Positions 8,497 to 19,473 of a stretch of DNA of 64,000 nt are shown piece by piece. Position 1 is the stretch's first letter. The number at the start of each line of letters is the position of its first letter. Location of the stretch: assembly GCA_905178155.1 (NCBI GenBank), contig CAJINV010000001.1:1949904-2013903 (forward strand), written 5' to 3'. Source of the DNA: Amoebophrya sp. A120. Its lineage: Eukaryota; Sar; Dinophyceae; Syndiniales; Amoebophryaceae. The notes beneath the pieces were generated by a model. It did not search any database, had not been told where the DNA came from, and saw only the letters and a program-made list of their open reading frames with translations. The translations under genes were made by a program, and so were the position numbers.

Positions 8497-11400
8497 TCAG
8501 AGTTCTCGAAAAAGCATGTACATGTTGTGCAAAAGCAGAAACCTGCTCGAGAGCACATCGTCTGCGATGCCCTTGTTGTTTTCAAAATCCAGCGAGAAAT
8601 CACCGATCTGCTGCAGCGGCGCCTGCTGCTCTGGGTTCAGCACGTTCCGGCCGTGGTTGTTGGCCTGATTGAGCCGCACCAGCCCCCGCTTCTCGCTCTC
8701 GAGCCGCTGGCTCAGGTTCCGTATCGTTAGCAACAGCAGTTTCTGCATCTGCAGCCGCACCCGACTACGATCAATCGCGTACAGCCACAGCCCCCGCCCG
8801 TAACTGCCGGACTGCGCTCCGAACGCTGTAGGTGGAGGCCCGGCCGCGACGGAGTGCGCGCCCTTCGGGATTTCTTGGATTAGCAGCGTCCCGTTCCGAA
8901 ACAAGTCGTTCAGCGCGCGTCGGACTTTCGGCAGCGAACAGAGGCAGACCTCTATCGTGAGGAAAAACGTCCCCACCCCAGAGTCAAGATGGGGATGATG
9001 CACCAAAAACCTAGAAGTCTTGGGGGTCACACATGACAGACTTCAGCGCGTACTGTAGTGCAGATTAGCGTGGACAGTCGCATCACAAATCCATCTGCTC
9101 ATCCTGTTTAGTACAGCATTACAAATTTTAGAACGCGATTGGAAATGTCTATCATGGGTACTATGCGCATCACAAATATTCCTGTCATTGGAAATCAGCA
9201 TGACAACTCTGGGGTGGGGGCATTTTTACACAGGATAACCTCTTCGATGCGCCGTTCGTCGTGGTACCGGATTGGGTCTTCGTTCAGAATATGCATTGCA
9301 AATATGTCTGGGTCTGGAAACGTGTGATGCTAATTTGCGAATGGTGGGCGCACTGCAATGTGCAGCCCAGCATGACAAGTTTTTTGTGCTGTTGTGTGTT
9401 TCGTTTTTCGCATGACAAGCTGCGTTTTTGCATGACAGGCAAGAGGCACTTTTCCTGGTCATGCATCACAGATTTGAGAGTCATGCCAGACGAGCATGAC
9501 AAGCTTGCAGTTTCTTCCAGACCCAGACATTTTTGCGATCCATACAGAAAGTTGAAGACCCGAAACGCCACCGGGCCGTGGTTCCAGTGAATCAGGCGGC
9601 CGTACAGGTCCTGGTAAATCTATGAAAGCCTCAGGTTGGAAATCCTCAAAGTGGGAAAAATTTGTAATGCAAAAAAACGACTCCAGTTGGAGCACCATTT
9701 ATAGTCGGCGCATGACAAAATTCCCGGGCACTCAAAACGTGTCTGTCATGCTAGTTAGGCGAAGGGGTGCCCTCCTCTCATGCTAATCAGGAGCCCAATT
9801 CTGAACCCGTTGTACATGCACAATAGTCGGCCTCCATTGCGTTCTCTGCAATACAGTCTTTTTGGTGTCGCATTTCATGCATCACAAATTATTTCCACTT
9901 TGAGGATTTCCATTCTGAGGGTGTCATAAAATCTGGCGCCAAATCTGCTCGCCGTCCAGCATGAAGGCGTCACCGCTGTTGATCTGCACTTTCGTACTAT
10001 TTGAGGAGGAAGTAGGAGGAGGTTTCCGACCTCCTACCCCGCCCGGCGAAATCGCCAGGGCGGCCGCCGCGGCTGCGGTTTTCTGCTTCTTGGACTTCGG
10101 CCCGCGCTTGGACTTCGAGCCTGTCGACGTCATGCTCTGGTTCAACAAAAGCATCTGCATGCTGTCGTCCAAATCTCCAGCGGCAATGCGCTGGACCAAG
10201 CCAGAGGCTGTTGTAGGCGACAAATTTAAATTTTTGCTAAACGAGTGGGTGCTTGTACAAATTGACAAATCTTCAAAATTCTATCCTACTGACGTCGCAC
10301 AAAAAACTGCACGTACGCCAACGCAATACGAGGAACAACGCATTGCCGTTTATTGTGGTAATGTGATTTTTAGGCCAGAACAACAAGCACTAAGAGAGCA
10401 GAGGCAGAACTACTCAAAAAATATGTCTTCAATACTTTCGTTCAGGAGCAAAGTAAGTCCTTCCGCAATCTGCTCGGGGGTCAAAACGTCTGAGAGGTCG
10501 TCGCTCAACTGTGACTGCAGGACGATTCTCCCCTGGGTAGGAACAGCCCCACCTCCCTGGCCGCCCCCGCCCATCATTCCCGGCGTTATCGGTTTTTTCA
10601 ACTTCAAAGACGGATACTTCTGCGGCACGGACGGACCACTCTGTAGTTGATGATCTAGCAGATTGTCACCACCACTTGTCGTGTCCTTCTTACCCACACC
10701 CCCACCACCTCCGATTTCTGTCGCCCGCAAAAGCGCCCGGAAGACCAGTTTCGCGGATTTATTCGCTATGTGACCTACTAACGGTTCCTCGATTTGTGAC
10801 AAAACCACGTGTCGGTTGAGAAGCGGCAGGTTGGCTCGGTACACCGTTTGAGAGAGGTTCAGACTCTCCAATTCTGCGTTGGCGCTGTGATAAATTTCCG
10901 CCGCCTTCGCATCGTTGTTGAATCTCGCGATTTTCAAAAGCTGCTCGCGAAAAACCTCGTTGTCCGTCTTCCGCCGGAGCGGATTCGCCTTGATAAGCCA
11001 GCCACTCGACTCCAGTTCGCCAACGAGCCGAAGAAGGGTCGCTAGTTCCATCCGGGGAAAGTTGTCCCCCGCTTTCGTGTTCTTGTTTTTGGAAGTTGCA
11101 GCAGTATCTTGTTCCTGCTGGGGGTGCTGATTTGATGTTTGCAACATTTGGGCGTCCTCCTCCTCCGAGTCTTCTTGCCGTTGTCTTTTCTTCGTTTGCA
11201 GCTTTTTCATCGCAGGATTGCTCGCTGCCGAGCCGGAACGACCTCTCTTGTTGTCTTTCTTGTTACCCTGAAGCAGGAGATCTGGCTGTAGTTCTTCTTG
11301 TTGCCCCCCTTGATACGGTAATGAGAACAGCTCCACCATGGTACTTACCGAAACCTTCCCGCGGTGCAAGACTTCCCGCATCACGCGCGCGGCGGCCGGG

Positions 11401-13310
11401 TTCACGACATTTTGAATCACCTTCACGAACTCCGGGAACCGGGCGCGCCAGAAAACGGAGTCCAAATCCGCGTAGAAACGGGCTGGCTTGTTTATCGGTG
11501 GAAGTGAGCTGCTGGAGGAGGAAGAGGACGACCCTCCTGCAAGAGCAGTTGATGTTGCACTCAAGCCAAACATCCCGTCGTCCACCACACGCACGATGTT
11601 GTGCTGCATGAGAGAGACCAAAGTTACTGGCGGCACGACGGGCCACAGACGACGCCCTGAGAACCCACGAAGATCCTGAAAAGATCACCCCCGACACCCC
11701 AGGGGGAGGGGTCGGAAAGATTCGGAGCGTCCGCCCCTCTGTAGCTTCCAGGGACAGCCTGCCGACGAAAGGGAAGCATAGACCGCTCGTGTAACGCGCG
11801 TTACACGAAGGTATGGTAGATGTGAGAAAGGGCCAGACGCCCCGCGGGCGTTGCCACAGGCGCTAGCTTGCTGGGAGTGACAAATAACCACGCCCAACAA
11901 AGGCGAGCGAGTGGTCGCGCGGTTGTAAAAGCCCTGGCGCGACGCGGAACAATCTGGGGCCCGGCAATGGACGGAACTGCCCCCGTCCGCAGGGTCCATC
12001 TCGCTTCCATGGGCCAGATATACCCGAGCCCGAGGACAAGGCCAGGTCGGAAATGGTCCAGCAAAAGACGGCGCACTAGCCCCAAAGCGAGTTTTTTTTT
12101 TAATTCAAAAACGAAGCCGCTGAATTTGTTGAATCAAAGAAACAGCCCGTGTTTCAAGGGTAGAAAGGCCACTTCTTGAACCCCGAACAAAGGATCCGAC
12201 CAAGGTTCAAACAATGTTCAAAGTCGCCAATCACGGCGGTATGGCGAAAGCTTCAGAGGCCAAAAAAAAGTTCCTAAAAAGTTCCGTTCAAGATCCGATA
12301 AAGTTCCGATCAAGATCCTGTCCAGAGGACACTTTTTTGGCCACTTTTTTGCGCCGCCAAATCCATAGATTCTAGGCGGGGGAGGGGCCAGGAAAAGCGG
12401 CGAAAAAAGTGTCCTCTGGACAGGATCTTGATCGGAACTTTTGAAAATGGAGATGGCGGCCATGAACTCTGGAAAATGGCCCCGTGCCTGGCCGAATTCC
12501 ACTGGAGAATGCTCCTGAGTACAAAAATTGTGCCGCGGGGAGAAAACTCCCACCCTTGTTTGACATGCTTTCTGCAGGATTGGCCTGCCGATCCCCGCGA
12601 CCCCAAGAAGCAAAACACTTGGCACCACATCGCGCCAAAGGCCATCGCCTCTCTGCGGGCTCCCGGATGCTGGGCAGGTAGAATGCCTGCGGTCGAAACA
12701 CCTCCGCGCCACCCCCTTTCCAATGTCCAAGACTACCGCGAAAAAACTACAGAAGCACACCAGAAGGGGGGGCAAAAGGACACGCTGGCCGCGGCGGGCG
12801 GCGCGTTCCCTGGCGGCTGGCCCGCGCCAAGTTTTGCGTGGCCGTAAAATACCGACATACCCCCGCAACGGGAAAAAAAATCGCGCTTCCCAAACAGGGC
12901 GGCCCTCGGGATAGGCTCGGCAGCTATGCGACACGCCCAGAAAAGGCCGCGCAAATTTGCTATACAAAGGAGGCAAAGCGAAGGCCAAAACATTGGGCCT
13001 GATTCGTAATTTCGGGGCGCCGAAGTAGCCCAGCGGCCAGGATCTTGATAGGATCTTTTTGGGATCTCAGACGAGCTGAAGTGGCCCGGCGTTCCGTGAG
13101 TAACAAAGCGGACTTCGTTTCCTCCCCAGTCGGGCAGGTACCGGAGTACTGGGTTAGCTGTCGCATGAAGACCATCAGTTCGCCGACGGACAATCCTTCC
13201 GCGGCGTCGTTTCCGAACGACAGGAGCGTCCAACCAACGGTCGCTGCCGCTTTCCCGAACTCAAGCTCCAGCCGCTCCCGGGCATACTCGAATTCTGGAT
13301 TCGTCGCCAT
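8497..13310 (-). CDS. RNA polymerase III subunit RPC3 (POLR3C/RPC82)
   Basis: Subunit of nuclear RNA polymerase III, which makes tRNA and 5S rRNA; RPC3 acts in the initiation subcomplex through winged-helix domains. Six exons: 13310-13142, 11626-10436, 10207-9929, 9615-9545, 9284-9238, 8947-8497, giving 735 aa in frame (human about 534; the excess is low-complexity insertions). The N-terminus (LELEFGKAAATVGWTLL) and LVSLMQHNIVRVV match the first winged helix. The DLDSVFWRARFPEFVKVIQ block is the classic RPC82 motif. The C-terminus has VCLCSLPKVRRALNDLF, LIQEIPKGAHS and LWLYAIDRSRV, then a helical tail as in the family. Intron 1 (1.5 kb) and intron 2 are GTA...AG; introns 3-5 are introners. 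The start ATG is followed directly by family sequence. An alanine/proline-rich insert lies in exon 3. Confidence 0.94.
8954..9237. mobile_element. Family D introner in POLR3C
   Basis: Flanked by ACCTCT (8948-8953, 9238-9243). The ends are inverted copies around AAAACGTCCCCACCCCAGAG. On the coding strand the repeat reads AGAGGT, so this intron can also be read as GT...AG. Removal joins RRIEEV to CLCSLPKV. Confidence 0.9.
9290..9544. mobile_element. Family B introner in POLR3C
   Basis: Flanked by CAGAA (9285-9289, 9545-9549). Inverted ends around GTCTGGGTCTGGAAAC. Removal joins FRVFNFL to NEDPIRYHD in frame. Confidence 0.9.
9622..9928. mobile_element. Family C introner in POLR3C
   Basis: Flanked by AAATCT (9616-9621, 9929-9934); 307 bp. 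The inverted ends resemble CAGGTTGGAAATCCTCAAAG and CTTTGAGGATTTCCATTCTG. Removal joins EQIWRQI to YQDLYGRL in frame. Confidence 0.9.
12301..12440. repeat. Perfect 38-bp inverted repeat in POLR3C intron 1
   Basis: Arms at 12301-12338 and 12403-12440 are exact reverse complements (core GATCAAGATCCTGTCCAGAG), with a 64-nt loop. Related partial copies of TTCCGTTCAAGATCC lie just upstream, and AGGATCTTGATAGGATC lies near 13038. The host intron (11627-13141) is GC-rich, contains no convincing ORF, and differs in composition from its neighbours. It may be a nested non-autonomous element of a type different from the introners. Confidence 0.85.
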
Positions 13311-14058
13311 TTTGAAAGTTTCGATTCGTCTGGTTCGTTGCTTGCCGGGTTAAATCTCTAAATCATAAAGATAAATCAGATGGGAAAATAAAATGATCGG
13401 ATCTCATTTCTCATGTGGAGATGAAACAGCAGGACGAGGATCGGGAAGTTCCTAACAAGTAGTAGTGCAGTGCTTACATATTACTGTGTTGTCGAGATGA
13501 TGTCGCTGTGGACTTACTTGCGTTAAATCAGTGTGGTGCCCCAGAGAGATAGTGGCGGTGGCGCGCAGTCGTGGTATGAGCCGCTCGGGCTTGCTTTTTT
13601 TCACAGCTGCAACTACCATCATATCCAGACGGTGATCAATATCATGTCGGAATCGTGTGTAGACTTTTCTTGGACTTGATCAGCTGCGTGATGCATTAAT
13701 GGTGGTGATCGTGATCTAAAACGACTTTTGTGTAGGAACGATCTTAGTTCTTAGGTCCACGGCAAAACGATGAAGTGGTCATCATTATTCAGGAGACCCA
13801 CAGTGTTGGTTCTATTTGTTGCACTGACTTTTCAAGATCATGATAAGATAAAGATCGTGTGTGACCACCTAGAACTACGTTTTCCTCCGAACAAGTCGTG
13901 GTCCTGGTCGTGTTACTCTTACTTCTTTATACGATATAATTTTTGATATGTAGCTCTTATCAGGACTATAAAGCATCGATGCTCGTCACTTTCAGATCTT
14001 CTGGCGGAGGATTTTACATCATGTGCGAAGGAGGTGGCTGTGCACCAAATACTTGTTT
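13311..14058. other. Intergenic, no clear gene
   Basis: About 0.75 kb upstream of POLR3C and downstream of the HAD phosphatase. No element words, tRNA or convincing ORF seen. Confidence 0.6.
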
Positions 14059-14936
14059 TCAGTTGGGGTATCCCGGCAACAGCCGGACGTCGACACTTTG
14101 CGCATACCTGGCGCGTTTGAGACTTTCGAGCCCCAAATCCGCGTCCTCGTACCCCCGGCACTTTTCGGGCGCGACGTTCAAGCGCTTGGCAGCTTCGAGA
14201 AACAAATCCGGAGCGGGTTTTCCGTTCACCACGTCCTCTCGCGTCACGATCGTTTCGAAGAGCTCCGTCAGGCCATTTCGCTCCAGGTCCGCAAGCACGT
14301 GGGCTTTGTCCCCGCTGCTGGCCACGGCGAGTTTTTTCTGACCTTGTTTTTTCGCCTCCTTCGCAAACCGAGTCACACAGGTAATTTCCCCCGGGTATTC
14401 ACCTGATGGTGGTCGTATAGTATTGGAATGGAAACGCGTGGTTGTAATGGTGTCGTAGGTACGATCTACGGCACTTGTTGCGACGTCAAGAAAGTCGTAA
14501 ATTTGAAAGTCCCCGCAGTAGACTGGGACTAGATTCCATTCGTCAAAGCGTATTTATCAAGTGAATACTTACTACCTTTCGCCCTCATAGCCTCAACGAT
14601 TTGAAACTTTTCGTCCAGAAATTTATCCACAAACGCCTGGTCAGTGCTGGAGTACCCCTCCGACGCGTCCAGTACTTGCTCGACAATTTGCCTCACGGGG
14701 GTGCCGGCAAGCGCGTAAAATTTGGATTTTGGGAAGTTCAGCTTGTATTTTTCGACCAGCTGCGCCCAGCCAATCCAAAAGTATTCCATGCTGTTTACCA
14801 AGGTGCCATCGCAGTCAAAAATCAACGCGTCTATCACGCTGTCGTCCAAAGAAGTCTCCTGCTGCGCAGTGTGGTCCGAGCCTCCTCGTGGTGCGCTTGT
14901 TGCGGGCACGGCAGCGGAGTTGTCATCTCCTGCCAT
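14059..14936 (-). CDS. HAD-superfamily phosphatase (beta-phosphoglucomutase/phosphoglycolate-phosphatase type)
   Basis: Predicted small-molecule phosphatase or phosphomutase of the haloacid dehalogenase superfamily, 234 aa. Two exons: 14936-14576 and 14402-14059, joined by a GTAGTA...CAG intron. All four HAD motifs are present: FDCDGTLVNS (nucleophile Asp) near residue 38, AVASSGD (motif II), the Lys in VNGKPAPD (motif III), and GYEDADLGLESLK (motif IV acidic residues). The helical stretch between motifs I and II is a cap of the alpha-helical type. The first 30 residues are low-complexity. Length fits the family. The exact substrate cannot be told from sequence. Confidence 0.92.
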
Positions 14937-15752
14937 GGTGTCCTGGTGCGCCTGGTGACGAATGCTTTGTAGTTTACAGAACCGAATTGGAATTATGAAC
15001 TTAAACGTAGACTTTTAATTTGATTTCGAGAAGAAAGCACTTATACTTAATTAGTTACGGCGTTACTTATTTTCTCTTTCTTCACACACAAAAACTACTA
15101 AAACCATGAATGTGCTAGAAATCGTTGTAAGAGAACCAATCCGATCCATGCAATAATAACTGTTATTTGTACTTAGCGACTCGGAACGGAATCTCAATCC
15201 TGAGCGCGAATTGGCGCTGGAATGGGAGCGCAACCTGCGCAAGTGAAAGACAATTGCAAGCGGTGCAGCTGCAACTTTTTACGCATCTCGATCCATCGTT
15301 GTTCATCCGGTATGGTATAGTCGTATCCAGCAAACATGATAACCGACCGTCGAAACGAGATCCAGAAAAAACTACATTCTTATTGCCTGGATGTGGTGGA
15401 TCCATCATCATCTACCACCTTCATCTGCTGGTGCTGATCATCTCCGTGAAATATTTCTCTCTTTATCCTTATCCTGCAGCTGCCATGTACTATATCTATG
15501 AAATTGTATCAAGAACCGATGTCAACACACTGAAAGAATTCAAAACAAGATCAGCAGGCGACCGCACCGCAATGCAGCGGAAATTCGAGACAAGCAATAC
15601 GCTGCCTCGTCCCCGTCCGCTTCGAGCGAACAGGAAGGCTTCTGTTTTTTCTCGCATTCATCTGACTTTGTGCCGCTAATGCTAAATAAACAGTAGCAAA
15701 GCACTGGATGTGTTGTTGGTTCCTCGCTTTGGATTTTACTATATTGTCAGTT
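14937..15752. other. Intergenic, no clear gene
   Basis: About 0.8 kb. A 170-codon open frame on the plus strand (15167-15679) begins at TTG and lacks an early ATG or any motif, so it is not called. Nothing else recognised. Confidence 0.55.
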
Positions 15753-16922
15753 CTACTTCTTTTCTCTTGCCCCAAAAATACTGCTTCCCACGCGCACCGA
15801 CGTCGAGCCTTCTTTTATCGCGATGGTAAAGTCGTTACTCATTCCCATGGAGAGCTCCAATCCAACTTTTCGTCCTTGCTCACCGGTGGACGAAGAGTAA
15901 CCTTGTCGCAGAAGGGTTTCTGCGTCCAAGTCGGCCATGGCCTCCTGGAGCTGTTTTCTGCAACTTTGCAGCAGCGCGAAGTCTTCCGTGCGACAGCCAC
16001 TGTAGTCTGGCGCGCCGATGGTCATGAGGCCCTTTAGTCGGAGATTCGGGCAAGTCTTCCAGATGAAATTCGCGAGTGGGAGGAGATCTTCTGCGGAAAT
16101 ACCGTTTTTCGATTCCTCTCCACTGCTGTTCAACTGCAAGAAAATGTCGAGCGCCGCAGTCGGAAAGAGCTTCTCCACTGTCTGGTTTAGAAGTTTTGCC
16201 AATTTCTCGCTGTCAACAGTTTCCACCGTGAGGTTCAGGCGGGGGGCTTCAACTTTTGATTGTTCTACTTCTACTGATGCGCCATTTTTATCGACAAGAA
16301 CCTTTGCGCCCTTCAACAACTGTTGCGCCTTGTTGCTCTGCAAGTGGCCGATAAAGTGCCACCTGATATCTGGTAAGTCTGTCAGCTCCTCCATCTTCTG
16401 GGCAAGTTCCTGCACGTAATTTTCGCCGAAATAGCGCTGGCCGTGCCTGTAGGCTTCGCGAATCATGTCTGACGGTTTCGTTTTGGAAACGGCGACTAGT
16501 CGGACTTTAATACCACCGCTTTCGTTGGAGGTGGATGATTCTTGCTGTCTGCTGCTCGCTGCCTCTTCGACTTTCGCCAAAACCGACTTCAGATTATTTG
16601 CAATGGGCTCGAGCAGTGCCGCCGGAGTGCTGGCAGCAGATCCAGCTTCTTGGGAAGCTTCTGTCGCCATGGTTCTGAAATTTCGCGGCACAAACGCTAA
16701 GGTATTGCTCCTACTCAAAGGTCGTGGATGAAAACGGAGAGTGGAGTTAATATCATGGTTCGAAACAGGTTTATTTCGCGAAAAAATTCTACTTTCAAAA
16801 CAAAGCAAGTTCGTTTGCTTTATGCCTACCAGTTCGTGCGCTGTATGCCTAATCCCAAGGCTTCTAGGGAAGTCGCGTCGGCCAGCATACAACCACGAGG
16901 ATACCGACCTGGAGGTAAACAT
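15753..16922 (-). CDS. Pyridoxal-phosphate homeostasis protein (YggS/PROSC family)
   Basis: PLP-binding alanine-racemase-fold protein that buffers vitamin B6 aldehyde and keeps PLP and amino-acid pools balanced. Uninterrupted frame, 389 aa. Family motifs: VRLVAVSKTKPSD with the Schiff-base lysine, FGENYVQEL, WHFIGHLQSNKAQ, LKGLMTIG, and LSMGMSNDFTIAI with VRVGSSIFG at the C-terminus. The core starts near residue 95. The first 80 residues are rich in Arg and Ser with almost no acidic residues and end RNFRT before an internal Met (MATEASQ, 16674). That resembles a mitochondrial presequence, so either Met may be used. A roughly 12-residue insertion follows LLKGAKV. Intronless, unlike most neighbours. 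Confidence 0.95.
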   Translation of the reverse strand: MFTSRSVSSWLYAGRRDFPRSLGIRHTAHELVGIKQTNLLCFESRIFSRNKPVSNHDINSTLRFHPRPLSRSNTLAFVPRNFRTMATEASQEAGSAASTPAALLEPIANNLKSVLAKVEEAASSRQQESSTSNESGGIKVRLVAVSKTKPSDMIREAYRHGQRYFGENYVQELAQKMEELTDLPDIRWHFIGHLQSNKAQQLLKGAKVLVDKNGASVEVEQSKVEAPRLNLTVETVDSEKLAKLLNQTVEKLFPTAALDIFLQLNSSGEESKNGISAEDLLPLANFIWKTCPNLRLKGLMTIGAPDYSGCRTEDFALLQSCRKQLQEAMADLDAETLLRQGYSSSTGEQGRKVGLELSMGMSNDFTIAIKEGSTSVRVGSSIFGAREKK

Positions 16923-17439
16923 TCTGCTAAAATATTAAGACCTAGACAGAGTTATCACTTATCCTCATCGTCATCTCCGCCATCAAAGAAACAAATTTTC
17001 TTGTGGTGCTGGTGTAACGAACTTGTTTGCGCTCCCGAGCGAGCGTTCGCCGATAGAAAAGATATTGCATTCATGATCAGCATCTTTCTTTGTAGATGAT
17101 CCCTAGTTGGAGTTGGTCGGAGAACTGGAAGTGGATCATTTGAAGACAAGAATGTCATCGAGGGTCATCAGATCATCGCGACCAGAAACTCGCATGACGT
17201 GTGCGCACGTGAACTTCTTGAAGGAACAGCTTCTCCCAACCAGACCACTTCTCGCCCCAAGCAGATACCTAGGGCACACGCACCGAAACAGGGAGGCAGT
17301 AGGCGAACACACAGGTGGTATCGCCCAGCCACATATAACTCCCGCGCTGGGGCGTAGTATTCATCATCAGGTTGCTTTGGTTTACAAAAAAAGGTTTTCG
17401 CTGGTATCTGTGTATAGCAGTACTTCTTGACACGACTTT
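16923..17439. other. Intergenic, no clear gene
   Basis: About 0.5 kb between two minus-strand genes. No motif, element word or tRNA recognised. Confidence 0.6.
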
Positions 17440-19473
17440 TTATCTTTGCTTCGTTTCCAAGCGCATGCCCCTCGAGGACGCGATGCAGTCACAATCGTTC
17501 AGCCATCTGTCGAAATCGTAGAGTTGGTTCCACTTCGCCCACCACTTTTCTTTTCTCCGCATCAGTTTCTGGACGCGGCAGTGATTTTGTGCGTCTGGCG
17601 ATTCGACATCGACGCGGAGGTCCTCGCGTGGGGCTTTTGACGAAATTTTCTGGTCTTCGTTGCCCTGATGATTTTCACCTTTACAGCTCCCTTTGATTTG
17701 GTGCTTTTGCAGCTTTTCTACATCTACTCCTTCCTCCGGGTCTGACACCTTCTGATCAACAGGTTTGCAGCTCTCTTGCCTTTGACTCGCTTCCAGCAAC
17801 AAAACCTTTTGTCGCTCTCTCGTCCTCGGTAGCTGCTGCTTCTCGTAAAAGTTCAGCCAGAAGTCGTCGGTGTAAAATTTCTTGGGTTCTTGAAGATGTG
17901 GCGTGCTTCTTTCTTGTTGTCGACGATTATTTTGTCCTCTTCTCGGTTCCATTTCCAAGTTCGGGCTCGCGTCGCAGGCATTGAAAAATCTCCGGCCTGG
18001 CGGGTGAAACCAAGCATTTATTGCGAGGTGCTTGCAGTCTGAGGTCGAGTCAGCTGAAGGACAACTCGTACTGCAGGAATGCACTTCGTGGAACCAAGAG
18101 GCCGGTAAGTAAAGCATCTCCCCAGCTTCCAAAGTCACCGTGAGTGGCTGCAAACCTGACGATGCAGCAACTTCAGCTGCTGTGAAATGGGAGAAGTGCG
18201 GCGGCAGATTACCTGTTGCGCCGTCAGGTTTCCTTTTATCTTCGCCGAGTGACGTCGTGCTATCCGAGCTGATGTCCTCTTCGTCACTGCTGCAGCTTGA
18301 AAAATCCGTGCGGCGCCGCTTGTTCTGGATGGTATCCTTCGAACTACCACGATCCCGGCGTCGTTTTCCTCCTCGTCCTCTCGTCTGATGTCGTAGCAGC
18401 GCCTGCTCCAGAAAGGCCTCGTCCTCATCGCTGTCAACTGTTGTATTCGAGGTTGTATTTTTCTTTCGTGGTCTCTTGTAAAAATCAGCGGCCTTTTCGT
18501 CCTCCACGACGCTACAGAGCGCTCCATCGCTGCGGACTTCAGCGTCGTAAGTCAAAAGTCCATTCCAATGGCAGACCCGCTTCGTGCTCGTATACTTTTT
18601 GATCGTGTTCTTGGTCGTTGTGTGCGTCGCTTTTCCACCGTCGTCCTGGTTCGTCGTATTTTTAAAGACGATTTCGTGCATATCTGGCGGGAAAAGGAGA
18701 AACCTCTTCCTCCCTTCGTGTAGGTAGTACAAATTGTCGTGGAAATCGTGGTGCAGCGGTGTTTGCGCCTTTTCCCGACCATACCACAGGTTGTACTGGT
18801 AGGGGATCAGGTGATTCCCCAGAATTCGGTCCGCGAAAAAATCCTGTGCGACATCGAAAAGCGTTGCTGTAGCGGAGCGTTGTTCATCCACTTGCTTGGC
18901 AGCCGGCGGTGCTGAACCATTTTGTGCAGTTGCTGTCGTGTGCAAAAAATGATCTCCACAGAGCACCGCGTTTCGCCCATAATCGTCCTGCGGCAGTGGC
19001 TGGGTTGTCAAATAAAGCTTTTCACGAGATGTACTAGAGCTGTTCCTGTTTCCACTACTACATGAGCTTTTGCTCGTTTTCCCAGCCAAGCTTTGCTCAA
19101 ACTCTGCGAAACGGCAGACGGCACGCTCCTCTGCACTCCGGGAGCCAAACTTGTTGTTCGACCTGCTAGTGATATCTTCACTATCAGGAGAACATGCCGG
19201 TGAGACGTCTCCACCCTCTGCCAATTCTTCTTTTTCAAACGCGACCTTGGTGTCCTCTCCGCACCAATGCGATATCGACTGTCCCTGCAATAGTTCCGGC
19301 ACGTTTTGCACGATCACCGGCTGTCGCTTGTCCACATACAACTCACAGAACGTTTCCGCGCCGGGCCAATTTCTGTAGTCGATCTTGGGAATGCTGGGAG
19401 CCTCGATCTTCGTATTGGTTTCCTTCATGTAGTTGCCCGGTGCGGGTGCCGGTATCGCGTTTCTTGCAGTCAT
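17440..19473 (-). CDS. JmjC-domain (cupin-8) oxygenase with large acidic/basic insertion
   Basis: Predicted Fe(II)/2-oxoglutarate-dependent oxygenase of the JmjC hydroxylase/demethylase class, 677 aa. IDYRNWPGAETFCELYV and RQPVIVQNVPEL open the cupin-like N-terminal part. The iron ligands are H and D in TPLHHDFHDNLYYL and the distal H in LPASWFHEVHS. The fold continues as KHLAINAWFHPPG. GRKRFLLFPPD is the expected strand after the HxD turn. Between that strand and LTVTLEAGEMLYLP lies an insertion of about 150 residues with acidic Ser/Asp runs and basic clusters (GGKRRRDR, NKRRR), which suggests nuclear localisation. The first in-frame ATG is at 19473. The frame stays open about 31 codons upstream without an ATG, so a short spliced 5' exon is possible. 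Intronless over the called span. Confidence 0.87.
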   Translation of the reverse strand: MTARNAIPAPAPGNYMKETNTKIEAPSIPKIDYRNWPGAETFCELYVDKRQPVIVQNVPELLQGQSISHWCGEDTKVAFEKEELAEGGDVSPACSPDSEDITSRSNNKFGSRSAEERAVCRFAEFEQSLAGKTSKSSCSSGNRNSSSTSREKLYLTTQPLPQDDYGRNAVLCGDHFLHTTATAQNGSAPPAAKQVDEQRSATATLFDVAQDFFADRILGNHLIPYQYNLWYGREKAQTPLHHDFHDNLYYLHEGRKRFLLFPPDMHEIVFKNTTNQDDGGKATHTTTKNTIKKYTSTKRVCHWNGLLTYDAEVRSDGALCSVVEDEKAADFYKRPRKKNTTSNTTVDSDEDEAFLEQALLRHQTRGRGGKRRRDRGSSKDTIQNKRRRTDFSSCSSDEEDISSDSTTSLGEDKRKPDGATGNLPPHFSHFTAAEVAASSGLQPLTVTLEAGEMLYLPASWFHEVHSCSTSCPSADSTSDCKHLAINAWFHPPGRRFFNACDASPNLEMEPRRGQNNRRQQERSTPHLQEPKKFYTDDFWLNFYEKQQLPRTRERQKVLLLEASQRQESCKPVDQKVSDPEEGVDVEKLQKHQIKGSCKGENHQGNEDQKISSKAPREDLRVDVESPDAQNHCRVQKLMRRKEKWWAKWNQLYDFDRWLNDCDCIASSRGMRLETKQR

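Noticed and set aside
12218-12988. 256-codon minus-strand ORF inside POLR3C intron 1
   Set aside because: No motif, very Pro/Arg-rich in a GC-rich intron, and it overlaps the perfect inverted repeat. It looks like a by-product of composition.
15167-15679. 170-codon plus-strand open frame
   Set aside because: Begins at TTG, has no early ATG or motif, and runs against the gene array.
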